This document shows positions 1 to 5,816 of a stretch of 9,185 bases of DNA, one piece after another; within the stretch, counting starts at the first letter, position 1, and each line of letters starts with the position of its first letter. Both the position numbers and the translations under genes were made by a program. Below the pieces are notes generated by a model. It was not told the origin of the DNA. It worked only from the letters and a program-made list of their open reading frames with translations, and did not search any database. The stretch comes from Paracoccaceae bacterium. Lineage in GTDB: Bacteria; Pseudomonadota; Alphaproteobacteria; Rhodobacterales; Rhodobacteraceae. Location: NCBI GenBank assembly GCA_023134935.1, contig JAGLUD010000253.1, forward strand, positions 1 to 9,185. The letters run 5' to 3'.

Positions 1-398
1 TCGCCCCGCAGGGCAAGTTTGATTTAGCGCAGGCTGACGTTCTGCTAGGGGATTCATTGGGGGAAATGTATTTCTACCTCTCCCTCGCTGATTTTGTCGT
101 AGTTGGCGGCGGATTTATCCCCTCCGGCGCGCATAACGTGATTGAGCCGCTGGCGTTGAAGAAAACCGTTCTGGTTGGTCCCTATATCTGGACGATCGAA
201 TATCCCGCCCTTGAAGCTATTGAAGCCGGCGTTCTGACCAAGGTCGACTCTATCGAAGAACTTGCTGACGGAATCGGTAAATTATCGAAGGGCGATGCGC
301 ACACAATCCGTACTAACGCCGCCTTTTATGAAGAGCATACCGGCGCGGTTCAGCGCTCTCTAGAAGCCATTAACGATATACTTGATCGAAAAACATAG
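1..398 (+). CDS. waaA: 3-deoxy-D-manno-octulosonic acid (Kdo) transferase, C-terminal part (5' end outside window)
   Basis: This is the last 131 codons of a gene entering from the left; the frame is open from base 3 and stops with TAG at 396-398. The protein family transfers Kdo from CMP-Kdo to lipid IVA at the inner face of the cytoplasmic membrane, an essential step in LPS core assembly. The residues seen are typical of the C-terminal GT-B domain of WaaA: a GDSLGEM motif, then ADFVVVGGGFIPSGAHNVIEPLAL, interrupted here after VVVGGG for length, then VLVGPY. These correspond to the family's donor-binding GDS-GEM and GG-HN-EP motifs. The end is at the usual place for the family, so the 3' end looks intact. 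A TTG at 57 is in frame but lies inside the conserved motif and is not a start. A DnaJ-like or lpxK partner is not seen; what follows is non-coding and IS-derived. Identification is from motif recognition and is confident. Confidence 0.9.
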   Translation, partial: APQGKFDLAQADVLLGDSLGEMYFYLSLADFVVVGGGFIPSGAHNVIEPLALKKTVLVGPYIWTIEYPALEAIEAGVLTKVDSIEELADGIGKLSKGDAHTIRTNAAFYEEHTGAVQRSLEAINDILDRKT

Positions 399-454
399 AA
401 ATCGCCGCGTTTTAGTTAAAAACAAACCGGCAAAATCGATGATTTTCAGAAGTG

Positions 455-475
455 GTGGGCGACCCTGGAATCGCC
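455..475 (-). other. tRNA 3'-end fragment, candidate integration (att) site
   Basis: Read on the minus strand these 21 bases parse as CGATT (end of a T-loop), CCAGG (T-stem 3' strand), GTCGCCC (acceptor 3' strand), A (discriminator) and CCA. The rest of a tRNA is absent: the next bases (476 upward) do not give the expected GTT and T-stem 5' strand. A lone 3' end of about 20 nt is the usual duplicate left by tyrosine-integrase islands that use tRNA genes. The orientation puts the chromosome (waaA) on the CCA side and the accessory DNA on the other, as expected. The tRNA identity is unknown; a GGGCGA(C/T) acceptor start is known for some valine tRNAs. Chance resemblance cannot be excluded. Confidence 0.45.
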
Positions 476-550
476 CTAGGGATGGATTGTTTTATCTGTA
501 GATCTTTGATTTCATACGTTTTTTGGCACCGACTTCAACACCCGAGGTTG

Positions 551-580
551 AAAAGTACAGAATCACCGCCCAAAAGTACA
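551..580. repeat. Paired AAAAGTACA repeats, copy A (IS21-like end remnant)
   Basis: AAAAGTACA occurs at 551-559 and 572-580, 21 bp apart, separated by GAATCACCGCCC. The same arrangement with the same 21-bp period and orientation recurs at 2107-2136. Regularly spaced repeats of this kind are typical of the ends of IS21-family elements, where they serve as transposase binding sites. That assignment is from memory of the family and no istA or istB gene is present, so this would be a remnant end. Confidence 0.4.
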
Positions 581-819
581 TAATTTGACTTTTTGCTTTC
601 AATATTTTCACATCAAATTCTTTGCGGCAATTCAATTGAATACGGTCGAGAACACTCGATTTTCAATATCTAAATATTAAAACCCATAGCCACTTGTGCA
701 GTGCTTCTCGAGAATCGGTAAGCATTTCAGTCTCCTTATTCGATTTTATAGTCTGAGTTGAATTGCACTCGCTTATACGAAAGTCCTTGCAGCTTCCTGC
801 TATTTAGGTTTGGTTATCC

Positions 820-857
820 GGTAATCCCCCATTTTTAATGGGGCGTTTCAGTAGAAT
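820..857. repeat. Terminal inverted repeat, orfB-side end of the IS407-type element
   Basis: Begins GGTAATCCCCC and ends AGTAGAAT, and abuts the orfB stop codon (858-860). Within it CCCCATT-TTT-AATGGGG (827-843) is a perfect 7-bp stem with a 3-nt loop. The opposite end (2016-2055) lacks this palindrome, so the two ends have diverged. Confidence 0.75.
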
Positions 858-1685
858 TCAGGCTGCATTTCGTAGCTTTTGTATTGGCGTTATCCCTCCA
901 ATGCCCATGTTGGGGCGTCCGTTGTTATAAGTCCAGAGCCAGCGTGTTGCGTGATCCTGAACGTCTTCGATGCTGTCAAAGTGGTATCGGCCCAGCCACT
1001 CAGTTCTGACCGTGCGATTGTAACGCTCGATGTAGGCGTTTTGCTGCGGGTTTCCCGGTTGGATATACATCAATGCAATTCCAGCCTTTTCAGCCCAGTT
1101 TTGCAATGTGCCGCTGATGTATTCAGGGCCGTTATCCACGCGTATGGCCAGCGGTTTGCCTCTCCAGCTAATGATCTGGTTCAGGGTTCTGACAAGGCGT
1201 TCTGCGGGAAGTGAGAAGTCCACCTCGATGGCCAGACCTTCGCGGTTGAAGTCATCCAGAAGATTCAATGTCCGGAAAGATCGGCCGTCTGCAAGCTGGT
1301 CGGCCATAAAATCCATCGACCAGACCTCGTTATGCGCGTCAGGCACGGCCAGTGGTTCCGGCCTGTCCCTCTGCAGGCGTTTGCGAGGCTTGATCCGCAT
1401 ATTCAGCTCTAACTCCCGATAAATTCGATAGACCCGCTTGTGGTTCCAGCCAAACCCCTTCACGTTGCGCAAATACAGATAGCAAAGACCGAAACCCCAC
1501 ATCTTCTTAGCCTTAGTCAAAGCCAGAAGGTGATCCGCAATCTGTTCGTTCTCATCGCTGAGTTTTGGCCGATACCGATAACAGATCTCGCTGATACTGA
1601 AGGTCCGGCAGGACAGTCGGATGCTGACCTTTCGATGCAATACTGCCCATTCGGCCATCTCCTTGCGTTGGGATGGCCTTACCAC
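858..1685 (-). CDS. IS407-type transposase OrfB (DDE domain)
   Basis: A 275-aa frame with the rve integrase core of IS3-family transposases, which in nature is made as an OrfAB fusion that cuts and joins IS ends. The catalytic triad is visible: D125 in [10 protein letters not shown]184 in RVDNGPEY and E220 in YIERYNR, giving 35 residues between the second D and E (DD35E). An HTH_21-like region precedes it (about 45-105). The frame begins at a GTG directly at the A6G slippery sequence, one frame back from orfA, so it is normally expressed by -1 frameshifting rather than from its own start. Length and ending (ITPIQKL) are normal for the group. The gene looks intact, but the fusion protein should not form because orfA carries a premature stop. 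Confidence 0.9.
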   Translation of the reverse strand: MVRPSQRKEMAEWAVLHRKVSIRLSCRTFSISEICYRYRPKLSDENEQIADHLLALTKAKKMWGFGLCYLYLRNVKGFGWNHKRVYRIYRELELNMRIKPRKRLQRDRPEPLAVPDAHNEVWSMDFMADQLADGRSFRTLNLLDDFNREGLAIEVDFSLPAERLVRTLNQIISWRGKPLAIRVDNGPEYISGTLQNWAEKAGIALMYIQPGNPQQNAYIERYNRTVRTEWLGRYHFDSIEDVQDHATRWLWTYNNGRPNMGIGGITPIQKLRNAA

Positions 1686-1691
1686 TTTTTT
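1685..1691 (-). promoter_or_regulatory. A6G programmed -1 frameshift site between orfA and orfB
   Basis: The minus strand reads AAAAAAG here, within the codons GGA AAA AAG TGG TAA of orfA. A slip of one base back lets ribosomes leave orfA before its TAA (1679-1681) and continue into orfB as GTG-GTA-AGG or its -1 equivalent VVRPSQR. This heptamer is the standard IS3-family signal. It lies downstream of the TGA brought in by the insert, so it should rarely be reached. Confidence 0.75.
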
Positions 1692-1801
1692 CCAAGCGCT
1701 TCCTTCAATAAATCAGCCTGCATGCTCTTCTCGGCATACATTTTCTTCAGGCGTTTGTTTTCTTCTTCCAGCGCTTTCATGCGCGAGATCAGTGACGCAT
1801 C

Positions 1802-1840
1802 CACTCTCGTTCATGCTAACGCATAATCTGCCGTGCAGCG
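1802..1840. repeat. 39-bp insert in IS407-type orfA (copy 1 of a small repeated element)
   Basis: The family context (GGM-DAS) is split exactly here by 39 bp, with up to 2 bp of ambiguity in the boundary because TG is repeated at both edges. On the plus strand it contains CTCTCG (1804-1809), an imperfect hairpin around ATGC-TAAC-GCAT, and CTGCC. The same blocks in the same order, CTCTCG, TGCT(A)ACGCAT and CTGCC, followed by similar bases to GCCGCC, occur in the insert at about 3190-3229. By eye the two are about three quarters identical with a few 1-nt gaps. I do not recognise the element. Confidence 0.6.
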
Positions 1841-2015
1841 CATGCCGCCAAACCTGGACCGCCATTTGTAAAAACTGGCGTTTCTCATGCCATGCTCGCG
1901 GCACAGTTCAGTTACAGGAACTCCGCCCTCTGCTTGTTTCAATATACCCATAATTTGAGCGTCGCTATATTTGGACTGTTTCATCAGAATCTGCTCGTCC
2001 GTTACGGTAAAAGAA

Positions 2016-2055
2016 ATTCTACGTTCAAACGCTATTAATTTTCAGAGGGATTACC
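2016..2055. repeat. Terminal inverted repeat, orfA-side end of the IS407-type element
   Basis: On the minus strand it begins GGTAATCCC and ends GTAGAAT, aligning with the other end with two extra bases and several mismatches (AAAATTAATAGCGTTT versus TTTTTAATGGGGCGTTT). It lies 31 bp outside the orfA start codon, the usual distance in this group. Confidence 0.65.
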
Positions 2056-2273
2056 CAAGGCACTGTTTTTATTTCCATATTCAGTGAGAACAGACCACTG
2101 ACACACAAAAGTACAGAAACCACTCCCAAAAGTACAGATTTTGGCTTGTCGTTTGGCTTTTACGACTCGCGGCGCTAATTGTGAGTGAAGTGGCTCATTT
2201 ACACGAAGATAGAGCTTTGATGATAGTGCCGACGTGTTGACCAATTTCAAATCATGCCCCGCCGCGCTCCGTC
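2056..2273. other. Non-coding stretch between the two minus-strand IS elements
   Basis: About 220 bp with the second pair of AAAAGTACA repeats (2107-2136) and no recognised gene. A 71-codon minus-strand frame crosses it but overlaps the IS407-type end repeat, and its peptide is not family-like. The stretch ends with GTC (2271-2273), the left copy of the target duplication of the next IS. Confidence 0.45.
2107..2136. repeat. Paired AAAAGTACA repeats, copy B (IS21-like end remnant)
   Basis: AAAAGTACA at 2107-2115 and 2128-2136, again 21 bp apart, separated by GAAACCACTCCC. Compared with copy A (551-580) the spacer shows AA.CAC..CCC in common, and the bases to the right are also related. Both copies point the same way and lie on either side of the IS407-type element. 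Confidence 0.4.
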
Positions 2274-2297
2274 TGGACCTGTCCGCGTTTAGTTGCG
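2274..2297. repeat. Terminal inverted repeat, orfB-side end of the decayed IS51-type element
   Basis: Reads TGGACCTGTCCG then CGTTTAGTTGCG from outside in. It pairs with 3520-3543 and shares its first ten bases with the terminal repeat of the intact IS at 7973. Confidence 0.75.
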
Positions 2298-2311
2298 AAC
2301 ACCTAACTCAT

Positions 2312-3171
2312 TTACGCAGCCTTTCTTTCAAATGCGATGGGGCTTTTGCCGCCTAGCGTAGAATGCCTGCGTCGAGGATTATAAAACCCATTAATGTATT
2401 CGAACAAGGCCATTTCAGTCTGCCTGCGTGTTAACCATGTATTACGCCAAATCAGCTCCGCCTTAAGTGTTTTGAAGAAGGTTTCGACAACGGCATTATC
2501 ATAGCAGTTACCCTTTCCACTCATCGACACCAGAAAGCCATGTTTCTTGAGCACGTTTTGATAATCATTCGCACAATACCGGGAACCACGATCCGTGTGG
2601 TGGATGCACCCTTTGGGTGGCTGACGAAGGGCTACAGCCATCTCCAGTGCGTGTATCACCAAATCACGCTTCATACGGCTGCTGACAGCCCAACCGACAA
2701 TCCGGCGGGAATACAAATCTGGTATAACCGCCAAATACAACCAGCCCTCTGATGTCCATATATAGGTGATGTCCCCAGCCCACTTCTGGTTTGGGCCACT
2801 TGCAGTGAACTTTCGATCCAGCAGGTTTGGTGCAATGTTAAAGCTGTGATTGCTGTCCGTAGTCACCTTATGTTTTCGTGTTCTGACAGCCTTTATGGCA
2901 TTCTGGCGCATCAGCCTGCCACACGGTGGTGGCTGACATCAAAACCTAATTCTTGAAGTTCTTCAGTCATGCGGGGGCGACCGTAGCCTTGCATGCTAAG
3001 TTTGTGCTGCTCTCGAATATGGGCCAGTAAAACCATATCATCCCGCTGCCGCTGGCTCATGGGCCGTGTTCGCCAAGAACGATAGCCTCCAGAGCTAACC
3101 TGCATGACGCGGCACAGGCTTTCAATCGGATAAATCTTCTTATCCGCATCAATGAAAGCGAACCGTCTCAT
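2312..3171 (-). pseudogene. IS51-type transposase orfB, frameshifted
   Basis: The start is ATG at 3171 (MRRFAFIDADKKIYPIESL). The frame runs through the HTH_21-like region to GFDVSHHRV and then falls out of frame at about 2916-2922. GTG GCA GGC TGA is read where the relative has V-G-R-L-M; one lost base restores GTG GC(n) AGG CTG ATG. The remaining 199 codons (2911 to 2312) continue the family sequence to the normal ending FERKAA. All three catalytic residues survive in that second part: D in GDITYIW, D in HHTDRGSRY and E in NAVVETFFK, with DD35E spacing. Without the lesion the protein would be about 285-286 aa, matching the intact OrfB at 8309-9166. The IS is inactive unless its transposase is supplied by the relative. 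Confidence 0.88.
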
Positions 3172-3480
3172 TTTTGACTCGCAAAGAAACCTCTCGGTGA
3201 TTGCTACGCATTCACCTGCCAGTCAGTGGATGGCCGCCTTTTTTAATATCTCCCTCTCCTCGCGCAATATACGGACTTCTTTGCGAAGGCGTATATTCTC
3301 CATTTCAAGGTCGGTATGAGGTCCAGACATAAGGGTGTCGTCTTAATCTTTTTGGACCCAGCGATTCAACGTCGAAAAGCCAATACCTAAATCTTCAGCA
3401 ACTTGCTGGCGCGTCAAACCACTTGTTGAAGCCAAGCGAATTGCTTCTTTGCGAAATTCTTTTCCGTGTCTCGGTGCCAA
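3172..3480 (-). pseudogene. IS51-type orfA (HTH protein) with a stop codon and a ~40-bp insert
   Basis: Reading from a TTG at 3480 gives (L)APRHGKEFRKEAIRLAST, then SGLTRQQVAEDLGIGFSTLNRWVQ, the helix-turn-helix of HTH_Tnp_1 type seen in the intact OrfA at 8037. A TAA follows right after WVQKD. The frame stays aligned with the relative through the coiled coil (LRKEVRILREEREILKKA) and then meets a ~40-bp insert with TGA before FLCESK, the remnant of the OrfA end. The insert shifts the frame into that of orfB. With two stops and a changed frame this gene cannot make the normal DNA-binding subunit. The start codon is uncertain because the relative has ATG where this copy has TTG. Confidence 0.82.
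3190..3229. repeat. ~40-bp insert in IS51-type orfA (copy 2 of a small repeated element)
   Basis: Alignment with the intact orfA end (KKATVFFASQ) shows a net gain of 40 bp between the KKA codons and TTCTTTGCGAGTCAAAA; exact edges are uncertain by a few bases. The plus strand has CTCTCG (3191-3196), a hairpin GGTGA-T-TGC / GCA-T-TCACC with loop TAC (3196-3216), and CTGCC (3216-3220). Block order and orientation match the insert at 1802-1840. On the minus strand both inserts follow GGCGGC in their host gene. I do not recognise the element. Confidence 0.6.
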
Positions 3481-3491
3481 GTTTTGTCTCT

Positions 3492-3514
3492 TTGATAGCT
3501 AATAGTGCTATCAA
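3492..3514. other. Perfect hairpin in the leader of the decayed IS51-type element
   Basis: TTGATAGC and GCTATCAA form an 8-bp perfect stem around the 7-nt loop TAATAGT, between the terminal repeat and the orfA start. A leader hairpin of this sort could block read-through transcription or translation into the transposase, as known for some other IS families. This role is inferred, and the intact relative has no equally strong hairpin. Confidence 0.5.
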
Positions 3515-3519
3515 GTGCT

Positions 3520-3543
3520 CGAAACTTTCTACGGACAAGTCCA
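3520..3543. repeat. Terminal inverted repeat, orfA-side end of the decayed IS51-type element
   Basis: On the minus strand it reads TGGACTTGTCCG then TAGAAAGTTTCG. GTC follows it on the plus strand at 3544-3546, matching GTC at 2271-2273. Confidence 0.72.
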
Positions 3544-3677
3544 GTCCATGATTGCCAAGCTTAAGAAAGTATAGTTGATTTTCTACCGCCATGGAAGTAA
3601 GTGTAGTGATTAAGCTTTTCTCAAAATAGGAATTTAGATCGAATTTTTCCAATCGACGCGCTGGAGGGAATTACAAG

Positions 3678-5816
3678 ATGATTACGCAAATTTTTAAGTT
3701 GTCTACAACTTGGGTTGAGTATGAGTTTACCGGGTTGCCCAACGAAGTCTTTAGTGCAGATCCACCACCAGTTGATTTGAACAACGACGGAAATCTGGAT
3801 GTCATTTTGCATGGCGGACTAATACCTGGTTTCAATCAACAACCGGACGGACCGCAGCAGGGCTTGATCCTTTTGGGGCAAGATGGCGGTGGATTTGTTG
3901 TTGCTGATGGTGATCGACCCCAAACCGAGTCGGCGCGTTATACAGAGTATGCAGATTTTAATAATGATGGGTATCTCGATATTTTGACCGTTGACCACGG
4001 CTGGGATGCACCTCCCTCTCCGGGACTTAAAAACCAACTTTTGCTATCTGATGGAAGCGGTGGATTTACGAACGGTAGCCACCTTTTACCGGACTTCATG
4101 GATTTTGCGCATGGTTTGGCCCTTGCTGACGTTGACAATGACGGCGACATTGACGCCTTTGTTTCGGTTGGTCCCGGCGGCGATACACTTAACAATTATT
4201 TTCTTATCAATGAAGGGCCAGGCATGGCCTTTACGCCCAACTTCGATTTTATACCTGACAGCATCTCATCTAGTGTTGGTCGCGGAACGCAGACCTCCGC
4301 TTTTGGCGACATGAATAACGATGGGTTTGCAGACCTCATTGTTGGGCGCAACTATGAACCGACTACTGAACCACACCTTCGGGGGTCATCGGTTATTTTT
4401 TGGGGCGACGGAACGGGGCGATTTTCTGATGCAAACTCAACAAACCTGCCAGACGCAGCGGATATCTGGGCCGGAATCGCACACGACATGCAACCGGTTG
4501 ATGTGGATGGAGACGGCGATCTGGATCTGATGAACTACTTCTCTGCAATTCCCGAATTAAGTGACACCGGTGAAGGTTGGGCAATTCAATTGCTGATCAA
4601 TCATGGCGATGGTGTTTTTATCGATGAAACTAGTGATCGCATAGCTGGTAGAACGTCGAGTGAATACGGCGCACTGTCGTTTCTGCATATGAACGATCTG
4701 AACGGCGATGGGCTGATGGATTTCCGGCCTTCGGTGTATTCCTATTGGATTGAACAAGCCGATGAGCTCGTCCTGCAAATCCTGGCGACAGGGAATGGAA
4801 CTTTCGAAACATTGACACTTGGTCAGATTGCCGCGGCACATGGCGTTCCAGAAAACTTTGATGGAGCTGTACTTGGATTTGATCAAACTGCTTTTGAAAG
4901 TAGCGAAATGCTCTACTCGACTTCCCAAGGTGAGGCGTTGTGGTCGGCTATTAACAGCTCTGGATACCCTTCACTCTACCTAGCTCAATTCACTGAAGTT
5001 CAATCTACCATTATTGATCTGACGTTACAGGCCAATGCCCATACACCTAATTGGACCGGGTACGATGGGAATGACCTTTTGATTGGCGACGGTGGTCAAA
5101 ATCACCTGTCCGGGCAAAATGGCAATGACCAACTTATCGGTTCTAGTGGTAACGATATACTTATCGGCGGTATTGGCGACGATCGCCTTGATGGTGGTGA
5201 CGACGCAGACAACTTGGACGGTGGCTCCGGAAACGATACTTTGATCGCTGGTTCGGGGGCAGACAACGTATTTGACCCATTGGGCAACGACGACGTTGAT
5301 GCTGGAGCAGGTCACGATCAAATAATCCTTTTATCGGGAAAGAATATCGCGCACGGCGGCACCGGAAACGATTTGTTAATCGGCGGTATCCAAGGTGACG
5401 CACTGTTTGGAGCCGCTGGAAACGATGTTATCCGTGGAGACGTTGGTTCAGGCATTTCAGGTAGTGCGGATATCATTTCCGGCGGCGCTGACGACGACAT
5501 CCTGATGGGTGGTATTGGTGCAGATGTATTTGTATTTGCGACAAATGACGGCTTGGATGTCATCGCGTCTTTTGACGTGGCTGACGTAGTATACAACTCT
5601 GCTACCGGTTATTCTGTCAATCCAGCCAGCGCGGACTTTCAGGTTGGCGTAGATCATATCCAGCTTGAGAGTTTTGCAACTGTGAATTCGACAAATGTCC
5701 TGAGCTTTGTATCGAGTACCGCACAGGGTGCTGTATTCAATGCAGAAGGAACCGACATAACTTTCTACGGTGTCGATGCAGCATCAATCACCGCTGATGA
5801 TTTTCTGTTCGTGTAA
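3678..5816 (+). CDS. Secreted FG-GAP/VCBS propeller protein with RTX C-terminus (712 aa)
   Basis: The N-terminal part carries six calcium-binding DxDxDG motifs 58-65 residues apart (near 33, 93, 151, 211, 275 and 340; for example DLNNDGNLD and DVDNDGDID). These mark FG-GAP/VCBS repeats that fold as an integrin-like beta-propeller. From about 461 to 618 glycine/aspartate nonapeptides such as GNDILIGG and GGSGNDTLI form RTX calcium-binding beta-rolls. The protein ends DDFLFV, with no N-terminal signal peptide. Together this indicates export by a type I (ABC) system straight to the outside. The start is ATG at 3678, 9 nt after GGAGGG (3663-3668). No catalytic domain is seen, so adhesion or carbohydrate or protein binding is possible but unproven. 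The last 213 residues align without gaps with the protease encoded at 6031, so both probably use one exporter. A promoter was not identified; an IS end lies 134 bp upstream. Confidence 0.85.
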   Translation: MITQIFKLSTTWVEYEFTGLPNEVFSADPPPVDLNNDGNLDVILHGGLIPGFNQQPDGPQQGLILLGQDGGGFVVADGDRPQTESARYTEYADFNNDGYLDILTVDHGWDAPPSPGLKNQLLLSDGSGGFTNGSHLLPDFMDFAHGLALADVDNDGDIDAFVSVGPGGDTLNNYFLINEGPGMAFTPNFDFIPDSISSSVGRGTQTSAFGDMNNDGFADLIVGRNYEPTTEPHLRGSSVIFWGDGTGRFSDANSTNLPDAADIWAGIAHDMQPVDVDGDGDLDLMNYFSAIPELSDTGEGWAIQLLINHGDGVFIDETSDRIAGRTSSEYGALSFLHMNDLNGDGLMDFRPSVYSYWIEQADELVLQILATGNGTFETLTLGQIAAAHGVPENFDGAVLGFDQTAFESSEMLYSTSQGEALWSAINSSGYPSLYLAQFTEVQSTIIDLTLQANAHTPNWTGYDGNDLLIGDGGQNHLSGQNGNDQLIGSSGNDILIGGIGDDRLDGGDDADNLDGGSGNDTLIAGSGADNVFDPLGNDDVDAGAGHDQIILLSGKNIAHGGTGNDLLIGGIQGDALFGAAGNDVIRGDVGSGISGSADIISGGADDDILMGGIGADVFVFATNDGLDVIASFDVADVVYNSATGYSVNPASADFQVGVDHIQLESFATVNSTNVLSFVSSTAQGAVFNAEGTDITFYGVDAASITADDFLFV
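5175..5265 (+). repeat. 91-bp near-identical block in RTX region, copy 1
   Basis: Codons for residues 500-529 of the propeller protein. It differs from 6997-7087 at 2 of 91 positions (GAC/GAT, synonymous, and ATC/AAC, Ile to Asn). Other parts of the shared 3' region are far less alike (about 70-75% by eye), so this block stands out as a likely conversion tract. Confidence 0.75.

Larger units (their letters stand above)
399..819. other. Non-coding stretch between waaA and the first IS element
   Basis: About 420 bp without a convincing gene. It holds a tRNA 3'-end-like sequence (455-475) and a pair of AAAAGTACA repeats (551-580) described separately. On the minus strand a 20-codon frame (725 down to 663) follows a good AAGGAG ribosome-binding sequence with 6-nt spacing. 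Its peptide is not recognised, and it may be the start of a gene destroyed by rearrangement. The stretch from 591 to 819 is AT-rich with nothing else recognised. No clear rho-independent terminator for waaA was found. Confidence 0.5.
1679..1984 (-). pseudogene. IS407-type orfA (HTH protein), interrupted by a 39-bp insert
   Basis: Read from ATG at 1984, the frame gives MKQSKYSDAQIMGILKQAEG and continues through a helix-turn-helix (TELCREHGMRNASFYKWR) to RFGGM at residue 48. This is the normal N-terminal half of the DNA-binding subunit of IS407-type transposases. Ten foreign codons and a TGA (1811-1813) then appear. After the 39-bp insert the family sequence resumes in the same frame as DASLISRMKALEEENKRL, a coiled-coil region, and ends KKW-TAA at 1679. 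Without the insert the protein would be 88 aa, the family's usual length. The insert is a multiple of three, so the damage comes from the stop it carries, not from a frameshift. Confidence 0.85.
820..2055 (-). mobile_element. IS3-family insertion sequence, IS407-type, orfA disrupted
   Basis: A 1236-bp element bounded by imperfect inverted repeats (820-857 and 2016-2055) that both start GGTAATCCC and end GTAGAAT at the inner side. It encodes orfA and orfB on the minus strand in the usual overlapping arrangement with an A6G frameshift signal between them. Size, end sequence and the orfB residues fit the IS407 group. No matching target duplication was found (ATCC before 820, CAAG after 2055), so the flanks may have been rearranged after insertion. 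The only visible lesion is a 39-bp insert in orfA (1802-1840) carrying an in-frame TGA. Without that insert the element would be about 1197 bp. Confidence 0.85.
2274..3543 (-). mobile_element. IS3-family insertion sequence, IS51-type, decayed
   Basis: A 1270-bp element with inverted repeats at 2274-2297 and 3520-3543, TGGACCTGTCCG and TGGACTTGTCCG at the outer tips with further agreement inward to AGTTGCG/AGTTTCG. GTC flanks both sides (2271-2273 and 3544-3546), a 3-bp target duplication as expected for IS3-family elements. Its products are clearly related to those of the intact IS51-type element at 7973-9185, which shares the TGGACCTGTC tip. It is dead: orfA has a TAA and a ~40-bp insert with TGA, and orfB has a 1-nt deletion. 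Subtracting the insert leaves about 1230 bp, which agrees with the predicted ~1232 bp of the intact relative. Confidence 0.85.

Noticed and set aside
457..476. GGGCGA / TCGCCC hairpin as a terminator for waaA
   Set aside because: The stem is only 6 bp with an 8-nt loop, and no T-run follows. The bases are better explained as part of the tRNA 3'-end-like sequence.
663..725. 20-codon minus-strand frame with a good AAGGAG ribosome-binding site (starts MLTDSREALHKW)
   Set aside because: Very short, with no recognisable family and no neighbour that supports it. It may be a truncated gene start, but it cannot be called a gene from sequence alone.
879..1953. Plus-strand frames of 104-128 codons across the IS407-type element
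   Set aside because: They are antisense to orfB and orfA, whose family motifs are clear on the minus strand.
2035..2250. 71-codon minus-strand frame between the IS elements
   Set aside because: It overlaps the IS407-type terminal repeat and the AAAAGTACA repeats, and its peptide has no family features.
5058..5540. Short-period repetitive DNA as a possible CRISPR or tandem satellite
   Set aside because: The period is about 27 bp, matching RTX nonapeptide codons, with degenerate units and no spacers.
3819..5657. Several long minus-strand frames opposite the propeller protein
   Set aside because: They are shadows of the biased Gly/Asp codons of the repeat-rich plus-strand gene, lack ribosome-binding sites and have no family features.
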